Below, in pieces: positions 51,845 to 59,408 of a stretch of 64,000 nucleotides of DNA; the first letter of the stretch is position 1; each line of letters starts with the position of its first letter. Source of the stretch: JAIOQJ01 sp963718635 (GTDB lineage: Bacteria > Planctomycetota > Planctomycetia > Gemmatales > Gemmataceae); assembly GCA_963718635.1 (NCBI GenBank), contig OY970367.1:4960001-5024000 (forward strand), read 5' to 3'. The notes beneath the pieces are model-generated. The model searched no databases and was not told the origin of the DNA. It saw nothing but the letters and a program-made list of their open reading frames with translations. Position numbers and translations under genes: made by a program.

Positions 51845-52114
51845 ATGTTGAATATGAAACCTCTCTCAGCACCTAAAGCGCTCGACCAATTTTTTCTCGA
51901 TACCCGCAGCCGACTACTCGATCTGGCTGCCGCGCTCGATCGCATCGATCGCGGAGAGGAAAGTCGAACTGTCGCGGCCGATCCCCGTTTGGCCCGAATA
52001 CGCCAGGCACTCGAAGTGCTGCTGAGCACGGAAGAAGCGCGGGCCGAGCGCATTCAGAAGATCTTTTCGCTCGACTACGATCCGAACTGGAAGAAGCCGC
52101 AGCCGAGGTACTAA
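51845..52114 (+). CDS. Small hypothetical protein behind larE
   Basis: 89 residues, starting two bases after the larE stop and probably in the same operon. Helical throughout: KALDQFFLDTRSRLLDLAAA, RLARIRQALEVLLSTEEARA, ERIQKIFSLDYDPNWKKP. No signal peptide, no motif recognised. Confidence 0.6.
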   Translation: MLNMKPLSAPKALDQFFLDTRSRLLDLAAALDRIDRGEESRTVAADPRLARIRQALEVLLSTEEARAERIQKIFSLDYDPNWKKPQPRY

Positions 52115-52154
52115 TTGTCAAAACCGTTGCTTGCAACAGATTAAAGGAGTGACG

Positions 52155-52481
52155 ATGAAAATCACATATTCCGATAGTGCCAAACGTTCAGAAGAATTTC
52201 CTCGGCTGCAACAAGTTTCGCAACGGCTGCCTGAAATTGTTGGGGCATCCGAGCGGTTCGTTTCGGCAGAATGGGATATTTTAATGGGAGCTAACGGCAT
52301 GCCTCGTTACGTTCTTGAGCTTAAAGACTCAACGGAGCAGGCTGCCGTTTCCTTCGATGAGGAGCAATTGAAATCACCTCTTGAAGTCCAATTTCAGATG
52401 CTCCACCTTTGGAGTGAATTGCTGCAAGCCCGGACTGATCGATTACTGCAAGCGCGTCTCATCCCTGCGGGAGTGGAATAA
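52155..52481 (+). CDS. Hypothetical protein, heme/stress-type small domain unknown
   Basis: 108 residues from the ATG giving MKITYSDSAKRSEEFPRLQQ with AAAGGAG nearby, which decides the start over an upstream in-frame codon. It contains SEWDILMGANG-like phrasing (VSAEWDILMGANGMPRYVLE) and FDEEQLKSPLEVQFQMLHLW. No family recognised. It is 40 bases after the previous gene and followed at once by another small gene. Confidence 0.6.
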   Translation: MKITYSDSAKRSEEFPRLQQVSQRLPEIVGASERFVSAEWDILMGANGMPRYVLELKDSTEQAAVSFDEEQLKSPLEVQFQMLHLWSELLQARTDRLLQARLIPAGVE

Positions 52482-52483
52482 AG

Positions 52484-52775
52484 ATGCCGCGCGATTCCGA
52501 CGGTAAAAAGATCGATGAGCTCGAAAAGCTGACTGCCAGCATGGGCCGCTCATTTGGCCAACGCAGGTAAGGAGATCGTCAAACTCTTCGAATTGCAGTC
52601 GGTGACGGCTCGCGAACTGGCCGATGTGCGTCGTGAGTTCGATAAGGAATTCGCGATTTTGAAAAGAGAGGTCGAAGACTTGAAGAAGAATCAAGAACGT
52701 TGGGGGCAGCGCCTTTGGATGGTTTTGGCTCCGTTGATCGCCGGCGCCGCTGGTATCATTCTCGGTAGGCGATAA
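52484..52775 (+). CDS. Coiled-coil small membrane protein (frame break)
   Basis: The ATG two bases after the preceding stop gives MPRDSDGKKIDELEKLTASM and then breaks frame near 52,545. The second frame reads ANAGKEIVKLFELQSVTARE, LADVRREFDKEFAILKREVE and a C-terminal hydrophobic helix (WMVLAPLIAGAAGIILGRR). The result is a ~95-residue tail-anchored coiled-coil protein. A TTG at 52,554 would give a shorter stand-alone version. Confidence 0.55.
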
Positions 52776-52790
52776 CCTGATCAAATCCGC

Positions 52791-53261
52791 CTAACGTAAT
52801 TGCAGGTTTTGATCTCCAACCCGTTTTTTCAATTCATTCACACAATGCCTGATGTCGCAATGCCAAGCGAAAATGGTTTCAGGTATATTCCCCACTAGTT
52901 TTTGATCGAACTGCCCCTTCTGCTTTAATGCAATGTCGTCAAAGGCTCGTTCAACGCTATTGAATGAGACGTAGAGGACGCTTCCTTTGTTAAATCCATT
53001 GCGCCATGCGACGCGGTTGTGATATAGCGAGACTCTAGATTGAGGTCCGTACCATACAATGTCGAGACAGAATATAATCGCCGTAACACCGCTGAGAATG
53101 GAGACGACTGCGACAAATGTTGGAACGCCTCGCTTGAGACTGTAGATTCCGACCGCGCAAAACATCATGGCGCAAGGGCCGGCAAAAACAAGCGCTTCGA
53201 TGTAGAGCATCAGACGACTCTTGCGATAGTGAATCGTCCCGTCTTTATCGTGAATGATCAC
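52791..53261 (-). CDS. Small membrane protein
   Basis: 156 residues. Two hydrophobic segments (LYIEALVFAGPCAMMFCAVG and FVAVVSILSGVTAIIFCLDI) are followed by a beta-rich domain (RVSLYHNRVAWRNGFNKGSV) with a PH-like look. Its start overlaps the MarR stop by four bases, so the two are coupled and it may be under MarR control. Function unknown. Confidence 0.6.
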   Translation of the reverse strand: MIIHDKDGTIHYRKSRLMLYIEALVFAGPCAMMFCAVGIYSLKRGVPTFVAVVSILSGVTAIIFCLDIVWYGPQSRVSLYHNRVAWRNGFNKGSVLYVSFNSVERAFDDIALKQKGQFDQKLVGNIPETIFAWHCDIRHCVNELKKRVGDQNLQLR

Positions 53262-53779
53262 CGGTCTTCCTCAACGCACCCGCCGCCTAGCACACACAAC
53301 CAACCTTGCAGCATTTTACCAAATTCTTTCAGTTCCTTCCCCTTCAAGGGCGGCAGCGATTGGCGTGCTTCTTCAAACCGTGCTGCCGTTGCCTTTTCGA
53401 TCAGCTCGCAACCCTTTTTCGTTAAGCCGACGACGACGCCGCGCCGGTCCTCCGGATCCTCTTCACGGCGAATCCAGCCGGCCTGTTCGAGGCGATCAAT
53501 CCTGTTAGTCATTCCTCCCGAAGAGAGCATCACGCTCTTCATCAATTGGCTGGGTGTCATCTTTCCTTTCGCGCCTTGGCGACGGAGCGTCGCCAGGATG
53601 TCGAACTGGCCGAGGCTGAGGCCGAGCGGTTCCAAGGCGGCGTTCACACTTCGCTCGAGATATTGCGCGATGACGATAACCCTTCCCACCACCTCCAGCG
53701 GCGAGGGATCGAGGTCAGGCAGTTCGCGCTGCCATGCCGCATTCATTTCGTCGATGATGTCGCCTTTCATGATATTCAA
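53258..53779 (-). CDS. MarR-family transcriptional regulator
   Basis: 173 residues (or 170 from the ATG giving MKGDIIDEMNAA). Winged-helix: AALEPLGLSLGQFDILATLR, then TPSQLMKSVMLSSGGMTNRI, DRLEQAGWIRREEDPEDRRG and VVVGLTKKGCELIEKATAAR. This is the MarR recognition helix and wing. It lies divergent to ilvC with a shared ~150-base gap containing a 15-base palindrome. Ligand unknown; control of itself and of the overlapping membrane gene is likely. Confidence 0.9.
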   Translation of the reverse strand: MNIMKGDIIDEMNAAWQRELPDLDPSPLEVVGRVIVIAQYLERSVNAALEPLGLSLGQFDILATLRRQGAKGKMTPSQLMKSVMLSSGGMTNRIDRLEQAGWIRREEDPEDRRGVVVGLTKKGCELIEKATAARFEEARQSLPPLKGKELKEFGKMLQGWLCVLGGGCVEEDR

Positions 53780-53800
53780 GGTAGCGTTTGATATTTCGAT

Positions 53801-53815
53801 GTCAAGATTCTTGAC
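53801..53815. promoter_or_regulatory. Candidate MarR operator
   Basis: GTCAAGATTCTTGAC is a perfect 6-bp inverted repeat with a three-base centre, 21 bases upstream of the marR ATG and 115 bases upstream of ilvC. A TTTGATATTTCGAT stretch next to it is similar in base content. MarR proteins bind palindromes of this size near their own start; binding here is inferred. Confidence 0.5.
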
Positions 53816-53843
53816 GTGAAGCTATCTTTTTCTATTCTTACTT

Positions 53844-53896
53844 AGCCGCGACCCTTAGGGGAGCGTCGGGTGTCCTGCTTCCTGACGGTCGCGGCT
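53844..53896. repeat. Degenerate family B palindrome
   Basis: AGCCGCGACC (53844-53853) pairs with GGTCGCGGCT (53887-53896), with a long loop. It lies in the ilvC leader, about 35 bases before the ATG, so it would be transcribed. No T-run or leader peptide was found. Confidence 0.55.
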
Positions 53897-53930
53897 CCTG
53901 AAACCAAATACATCTCTAGAGGAGACTTTC

Positions 53931-54989
53931 ATGAGAGAAATCAAGATCGGCGATACGGTCGAGAATTGTGTGGAACGATCTGATTATCCGCCCGAACGGA
54001 TCAAGAAGATTCTCGGCAACGAAGTCGTGGCCGTGCTTGGCTACGGCGTGCAGGGTAAAGGCCAATCGCTCAACATGCGCGACAACGGCGTCAAAGTGAT
54101 TGTCGGACAGCGCAAGGGCGGAAAAGCCTACGACGCCTGCATCGCCGACGGCTGGAAGCCGGGCGAAACGTTGTTCGATCCCGAAGAGGCTGCTACCCGC
54201 GGCACCGTCGTGCAGTATCTGCTCTCCGATGCCGGCCAAAAAGAGATGTGGCCGAAGATTAAGCCCTTGCTCACGGCCGGCAAGGCGCTCTATTTCTCGC
54301 ATGGTTTCTCCATCGTCTTCGCCGATCAGACCGGCGTTATTCCGCCGAAAGACATCGATGTGATCCTTTGTGCTCCGAAGGGTTCCGGCACCACCGTTCG
54401 CCGGCATTTTCTCGAAGGCAAAGGGATCAATGCCAGCTTCGCCATTCATCAGGATGCGACCGGCAAAGCCCGCGATCGCTGCCTGGCGCTCGGCATCGCC
54501 ATCGGCTCGGGTTATCTATTCGAAACGACTTTCAAGAAGGAAGTCGTCAGCGATTTAACCGGAGAACGCGGCGTCTTGATGGGCGCCATCTATGGCCTTT
54601 GGCTCGCCCAATACGAAGTCCTTCGCGAACATGGCCATAGCCCTTCCGAGGCTTTCAACGAGACGGTCGAAGAGGCCACGCAAAGCCTCTATCCCTTGAT
54701 CGCCGAGAAGGGAATGGACTGGATGTACGCGAATTGCTCGACGACCGCGCAACGCGGCGCGCTGGACTGGTTCAAGAAGTTCCGCGACGCCTCCAAGCCG
54801 ACCTTTGAAGCGCTTTACAAGTCGGTGGAATCGGGTGAAGAAACACGTCGCGTTCTCGACTCGTGCGGCAAGCCCGACTATCGCCAACAACTCGAGAAAG
54901 AGTTGAAAGAAGTGTCTCAGAGTGAAATGTGGCGAGCTGGCGCTGAAGTTCGTTCGCTGCGCCCGGAGCGACAAGGTGAAGCGAAGTAG
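53931..54989 (+). CDS. ilvC: Ketol-acid reductoisomerase
   Basis: 352 residues. It makes 2,3-dihydroxy-isovalerate or 3-methylvalerate precursors for valine and isoleucine with NADPH. N-domain: VAVLGYGVQGKGQSLNMRDN (Rossmann) with VIVGQRKGGKAYD. Knotted C-domain: LYFSHGFSIVFADQTG, VILCAPKGSGTTVRRHFLEG, GHSPSEAFNETVEEATQSLY and CSTTAQRGALDWFKKF. Length and phrases (GYG-QG-GQ, GHSPSEAFNETVEEATQSLY) resemble fungal mitochondrial Ilv5 more than the E. coli form, from memory. AGAGGAG precedes the ATG. Confidence 0.95.
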   Translation: MREIKIGDTVENCVERSDYPPERIKKILGNEVVAVLGYGVQGKGQSLNMRDNGVKVIVGQRKGGKAYDACIADGWKPGETLFDPEEAATRGTVVQYLLSDAGQKEMWPKIKPLLTAGKALYFSHGFSIVFADQTGVIPPKDIDVILCAPKGSGTTVRRHFLEGKGINASFAIHQDATGKARDRCLALGIAIGSGYLFETTFKKEVVSDLTGERGVLMGAIYGLWLAQYEVLREHGHSPSEAFNETVEEATQSLYPLIAEKGMDWMYANCSTTAQRGALDWFKKFRDASKPTFEALYKSVESGEETRRVLDSCGKPDYRQQLEKELKEVSQSEMWRAGAEVRSLRPERQGEAK

Positions 54990-55086
54990 GGTGAATGAAC
55001 GCGTTCGGGCGAGATGGATGCGCGTTTAGTACCATCCATTTGCCGGAATCAATTGGAGCAATTGGGTGCGCCAACTCTTTCCGGCA

Positions 55087-55164
55087 ATTCTGGCGAGCGG
55101 CGCGGCGTAAGCCCGCCGTGGGTTCGGAACCACGGCGGGCTTACGCCGCGCCGCTCGCCAGAAT
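55087..55164. repeat. Family C palindrome, perfect 35-bp arms
   Basis: Arms 55087-55121 and 55130-55164 are exactly complementary, beginning ATTCTGGCGAGCGGCGCGGC, with an eight-base loop. The left arm contains GCGTAAGCCC. Flanking copies of the TTGCCRGAAT tag lie at 55,040 and 55,155. Long perfect stem in the ilvC-fabH gap; no T-run. Confidence 0.9.
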
Positions 55165-55271
55165 CCGCTGGCGCACCCGAGCATTTCATTTCCCCTCATT
55201 TTCCAGTGGCATCGGCCGCCACAATCTCCTAAGATCACCACATTATTCGATTGCGTTTCTAGTCCGCCCGT

Positions 55272-56261
55272 GTGAACGGCATGAATCGGAAGATCAGTAG
55301 CGTCCTGAGTGGAACGGGCAGTAGCGTGCCAGCGCGGATCGTGTCCAACGACCATTATGTCACGACGCTCGATACGTCGGACGAATGGATTCGGACGCGC
55401 ACGGGCATCCGCGAACGTCGCTTCGTCGGCCCGGGCGAGACCTCGGCAAGTCTTGGCGTACTGGCCTCGAAGAACGCGTTGCTCAAGGCAAAACTGCAGC
55501 CGAGCGACATCGATCTGATCATTTGCGCAACGGTGACTCCCGATCAAATGACCCCGGCCAATGCCTGCACGATTCAAAACGCTCTCGGCTGCCGACCGGT
55601 GCCTGCGTTTGACATCTCGGCTGCCTGTACCGGGTTCCTTTATGCACTCTCCATCGCCGATCAATTCATCCGGACGGGTTCGGCCAAACATGTGCTCGTC
55701 GTCGGCACGGAAGTTCTTTCGCGCTCGATTGATTTCTCCGATCGCAACACCTGCATTCTCTTTGGCGACGGCGCGGGCGCCGCTTTGCTCTCGGCCTCCG
55801 AACAACCGAACCGGGGCATCCATCAAATTCGCCTGTTCTGCGACGGCGCCAATCAACATTTGATTCAAGTTCCCGGAACCGTCACCCTGTTCCCCGAAGG
55901 CGAAAAACCGAACAACTATCTGCGCATGAATGGCCGAGAGGTCTTTCGTTTCGCGGTCTGCCGCATGATCGAGCTGATTGAGGAAGCGCTTCTGGAATCG
56001 CACCGTTTGGGGCGCAAGATTGACCTTCTCATCCCGCATCAGGTCAATCAGCGCATTATCGACGCCGCACTCGAATCGACCGATTTCCCGGCTGACAAAG
56101 TGGTGGTCAATCTCGACCGCTACGGCAATACCTCGGCTGCTTCCGTGCCAATCGCTCTCGACGAAGCCCTGACCGATGGACGGGCCAAGCCCGGGGACAC
56201 CGTCTTGCTCGTCGCTTTCGGCGGCGGCCTGATGTGGGGCAGCGTGATCCTCACGCTTTGA
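55272..56261 (+). CDS. fabH: Beta-ketoacyl-ACP synthase III
   Basis: 329 residues from a GTG, or 326 from the ATG three codons in. It starts fatty-acid synthesis by condensing acetyl-CoA with malonyl-ACP. Catalytic triad: FDISAACTGFLYALSIADQF (Cys), LIPHQVNQRIIDAALES (His), LDRYGNTSAASVPIALDEAL (Asn). N-terminal TSDEWIRTRTGIRERRFVGP is typical. Length is normal. It is followed 31 bases later by the SDR dehydrogenase. Confidence 0.93.
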   Translation: MNGMNRKISSVLSGTGSSVPARIVSNDHYVTTLDTSDEWIRTRTGIRERRFVGPGETSASLGVLASKNALLKAKLQPSDIDLIICATVTPDQMTPANACTIQNALGCRPVPAFDISAACTGFLYALSIADQFIRTGSAKHVLVVGTEVLSRSIDFSDRNTCILFGDGAGAALLSASEQPNRGIHQIRLFCDGANQHLIQVPGTVTLFPEGEKPNNYLRMNGREVFRFAVCRMIELIEEALLESHRLGRKIDLLIPHQVNQRIIDAALESTDFPADKVVVNLDRYGNTSAASVPIALDEALTDGRAKPGDTVLLVAFGGGLMWGSVILTL

Positions 56262-56292
56262 TTGGATCCCTGCACGTTCTCAGGTAACCCCC

Positions 56293-57311
56293 ATGTCTCG
56301 AAAGCCCGTTGTCTTGATCACTGGCGCCAGCGGCGAGATGGGGCACGGTTTGATCGGACGGGTAGCCGGCGCTCTCGACCGGGCAGTGGTCACGCTGGAT
56401 CTGGCGCCGCTCGATGCCAAACTAAGCCCGTTCGTACGGCAGCATTACGTTGGCTCCATTCTCGATCCTCAGTTGCTCGATCGTATCCTGGCCGAATACG
56501 AAATCGACCTGATCTTTCACTTGGCAGCAGTTCTCTCGACTCGTGGGGAATTCGCGCCTGTAACCGCTCACAAAGTTAATGTCGAGGGAACGCTGGCGAT
56601 GCTCGAGTTTGCCCAGCGACAGGGCGAATCCCATGGGCGAACCGTCACCTTCCTCTACCCTTCGTCGATCGCCGCTTATGGATTGCCGACGTTGGCCGTG
56701 AAGCAGCAAGCCGGCAAAATCAAAGAACATGAGTTCAATACGCCAACCACTATGTACGGTTGCAACAAGCTATACGGCGAGCTACTTGGCGCTTACTACT
56801 CGACTCATTACAAGCAGCTGGCGGTGGACGCCATCCGCTCAAAGGTCGATTTCCGATCTATCCGTTTTCCGGGTCTTATCTCGGCGATCACCCTGCCGGC
56901 CGGAGGAACGTCCGACTACGCACCCGAGATGATTCATGCCGCCGCTCAGCATCGGCCTTACGCCTGTTTTGTACGGCCGGATACGCGCATTCCGTTCATG
57001 GTAATGCCCGATGCGATTGATTCGCTCATTCGGCTGGCTCTTGCTAAACCAGCGCGTTTGAGCCGGCGCGTGTATAATATCAGTGCGTTCAGCGCGTCGG
57101 CGGAAGAAGTCCGCGACGTCGTCCTTCGAACTTTCGCGAATGCGACCATCACCATGGCGACCGATCCACGCCGGCAAGGCATCGTTGATTCCTGGCCCGC
57201 GGATGTTGACGATACACCGGCGCGGCCGACTGGGACCACGCGCCCGCATACGACTTGCAAAGCGCCTTTCGCGATTACCTGATCCCGACGATCCGGCAGC
57301 AATACAGTTGA
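56293..57311 (+). CDS. SDR-type L-threonine 3-dehydrogenase (frame break near end)
   Basis: 338 residues once a one-base gap near 57,221 is bridged. Extended SDR with VVLITGASGEMGHGLIGRVA, LIFHLAAVLSTRGEFAP, the Tyr-Lys pair in TTMYGCNKLYGELLGAYYST, RSIRFPGLISAITLPAGGTS, then DYAPEMIHAAAQHRPYACFV and RPDTRIPFMVMPDAIDSLI. These phrases fit the epimerase-fold threonine dehydrogenases that turn threonine into 2-amino-3-oxobutanoate. In the second frame it ends WDHAPAYDLQSAFRDYLIPT. No kbl is next to it. Confidence 0.75.
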
Positions 57312-57336
57312 ACCGCCCCGCTTTCGGAGCCTTTTT

Positions 57337-57615
57337 ATGCCTCTCTATGTCTACCAGGTGATTGAAACCGACGGCAGCGAAGGAGAAACCTTCGAAGTCT
57401 TGCAGCGCTTCAGCGATGCAGCGCTGACGGTCCACCCGCAGAACGGCAAACCGGTAAAGAAGCTCATTGCTTCGCCAAATGCCGTCACCCACTACGCGAC
57501 CGGGAAATTGAGCAACGACCGCCTCGGCAAACTCGGCTTCACCAAGTATGAGAAAGCGGGCAACGGCTACTACGAAAAAACAGCCGGCTCAGGACCTGAT
57601 GTGATTCGAAAGTAA
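57337..57615 (+). CDS. FmdB-like protein lacking zinc cysteines
   Basis: 92 residues. Start MPLYVYQV and the phrase GETFEVLQRFSDAALTVHPQ, then NGKPVKKLIASPNAV, follow the FmdB zinc-ribbon pattern almost word by word (MPLYEYxC, FEVLQKFSD, LTxCPxCGxPVRKL). Where the family has CxxC pairs this one has no cysteine at all. It therefore keeps the fold outline but cannot bind zinc in the usual way. A tail of ~45 residues (KLGFTKYEKAGNGYYEKTAG) follows. Confidence 0.7.
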   Translation: MPLYVYQVIETDGSEGETFEVLQRFSDAALTVHPQNGKPVKKLIASPNAVTHYATGKLSNDRLGKLGFTKYEKAGNGYYEKTAGSGPDVIRK

Positions 57616-57724
57616 GATTAGCGTTTTGAGTGTGCCTGAGCTCGTATAGCGGAATGTTTAAGCCCGAAGCGCCAGCGGACGACATAGCCCCAAAGGCTGA
57701 GAATTGGGAAAGGAAACTTCCACA

Positions 57725-58188
57725 ATGGAGTCAGCCGACCTCGAAGCGTTGTTTACTTTGAACCCCGAAAGCGCGAGTTCGAATGGGTAAGTGACTTAGA
57801 CGCGCTTGGCTGGCTCTGGTTTACCGGCACTGCTGGCCAAGCCATTGCTTATGCTGACCTGTTTTGGCCGGTATTTGTCGAGTACGATGGATGCGTTCTT
57901 CTAGAGAAAGGGTATAAACTTGCTAATTTCAAGAATTGGATGGCATCCACGAAAGGAAATCGAGGTGCGCTCGAGGGGGTTTTGAATCACACCCACATTA
58001 CAAGTCTGTTCGGCGAGCGTGGCGCTGAAGTATCGAGGACCCAGGTGCTGCATCTGGGCCGCCTGCTGCGGCAAATGTGGACAGCCAAGCTGGCTCGCGA
58101 CTTCCCCGACCGGCGCTTCGTGGTCTCCCTTTCGGACGACGACTGCGAATGTCTTCAAGACTATGAGATAACGTTCTACCAGGAGTGA
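57725..58188 (+). CDS. Hypothetical protein (probable frame break near start)
   Basis: An ATG with AAAGGA upstream gives MESADLEALF, then the frame stops. One base away, a long frame reads VVYFEPRKREFEWVSDLDAL, GWLWFTGTAGQAIAYADLFW, FVEYDGCVLLEKGYKLANFK and continues to FVVSLSDDDCECLQDYEITF. The whole is about 150 residues, cytoplasmic and mixed alpha/beta. If only the later ATG at 57,940 were used the protein would be 82 residues. No family recognised. Confidence 0.55.
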
Positions 58189-58388
58189 CCTGTTCACGTG
58201 TTAAAATCCACTCAACGCGACCGCTCAAGCGTTGTGCTGTCCGTCCGTGCAGACTTCTCCACGCGGAGGTTGAACAGTACGTCCCGCTTAAAACGCGCAC
58301 CGCTGAATACGCCAACCGATCCTGGCGAGCCAAGAGCGTGATGTGAGCGACGGGAGTGACAGCGTTGCAGGCTTTCTCCAGTGCTCAA

Positions 58389-58787
58389 TTAGCTTGCTGC
58401 CACGGGCAGCGGCGATGAATAGATATAGACATCGTCGGCTAGGATGCCGCCAAACAATGTCCCGCCGAAACGTGTTCCCTTGCTGCTGGGAAAGCGTTGA
58501 TTGATATCCACGGCGGCGTTGGCCAACGGGTGTTTCGCATTAATAAGCTTCACGCGGAACGGGTCGAGGTAAGGCGACTGCATCCCATTCGCCAGTTGGA
58601 AGACTTCCCCATACGCCACGTCAAGGTTAGTATCTTTGATCCTGTCGGAAGCGATGTATAGATATCGAAACTCATCGTTACTTGCTTTGAGCCAGAAAGC
58701 AACTTCGACAGGTTTGTACTTGTCAAAGTCAAGAACCAACTGAGCGCCCGCGTTGATTTCTTCGTTCACCAGCGGCCCTTGATCCAT
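58389..58787 (-). CDS. Partner of HEPN protein, beta-rich hypothetical
   Basis: 132 residues from the ATG giving MDQGPLVNEEINAGAQLVLD, which overlaps the end of the HEPN gene by 22 bases. It contains DKYKPVEVAFWLKASNDEFR, YLYIASDRIKDTNLDVAYGE and GTRFGGTLFGGILADDVYIY. No nucleotidyltransferase motif (GSxxxG, DxD) is present, so it is not the MNT partner often paired with HEPN. No family recognised. Confidence 0.65.
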   Translation of the reverse strand: MDQGPLVNEEINAGAQLVLDFDKYKPVEVAFWLKASNDEFRYLYIASDRIKDTNLDVAYGEVFQLANGMQSPYLDPFRVKLINAKHPLANAAVDINQRFPSSKGTRFGGTLFGGILADDVYIYSSPLPVAAS

Positions 58788-59179
58788 TGCAGCACCCCAT
58801 TGGTAGTATCCGCCACGGCTGCAAAAAGTTTGCGAGCCTGCGATTCGGTCCAAAGCTGATAACGAGCCTGCTCGTCCCAATCTTTAATGAGCAGCCAGTT
58901 TCTCGCGAAAGCCGCATTCCAATTCACTTCAATCTTGCGCCGAAGTTCCAGTCCGGCAATTCGGATCAAGCTATCGACATTGTGGGTAAAGCACCTTTGT
59001 GCCCGATCCTTGTCCGGAAAGTCGAACATGCTGGTCAACTTCGCAATGCAGGCTTTCAAACCACATTCGACCGCATAGCCGCTCAGATAGTAAGCGCCAG
59101 ACCACTGACCAGCTTTCAGCAGGGCATCCGCATCGCGAACGCGCTCCTCAGCAAGTTGTTGCAATTCCGCCCGATTCAC
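58766..59179 (-). CDS. HEPN domain protein
   Basis: 137 residues. Four-helix HEPN outline: LAEERVRDADALLKAGQWSG, AYYLSGYAVECGLKACIAKL (the YxAG-x-A-ECxLKA signature), then RCFTHNVDSLIRIAGLELRR and RYQLWTESQARKLFAAVADT. The usual RxxxxH ribonuclease site appears as R-CFT-H, one residue shorter, so activity is uncertain. HEPN proteins act as RNases in toxin-antitoxin and abortive-infection systems. It overlaps its downstream partner. Confidence 0.75.
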   Translation of the reverse strand: MNRAELQQLAEERVRDADALLKAGQWSGAYYLSGYAVECGLKACIAKLTSMFDFPDKDRAQRCFTHNVDSLIRIAGLELRRKIEVNWNAAFARNWLLIKDWDEQARYQLWTESQARKLFAAVADTTNGVLQWIKGRW

Positions 59180-59408
59180 TGCGACACTCCACAGCCGAGA
59201 ATTTGCTGAATGATATTATAGTCAGATTACCGCAGCGGTCGCGTAGTTGTGCTCGGGAGCTAGCTCTCGTTAAGCGCCGTGCGCCATGGGCATGGTCACG
59301 CCATGAGAGCGCCAGTCGCTTATCGGGCTGCGTCCAACCCTCGACCGTCTAACCGCTTACGCCCTCGCTCAATAGACTAAATGATCGCTGCTCGCGCCTA
59401 AAATCCTC
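59180..59408. other. Intergenic gap between HEPN module and ppk
   Basis: About 230 bases, divergent. No repeat, RNA or gene is supported. Confidence 0.4.

Noticed and set aside
53844..53896. ilvC attenuator or T-box
   Set aside because: No leader peptide, no T-box consensus and no T-run; it is a member of a dispersed repeat family.
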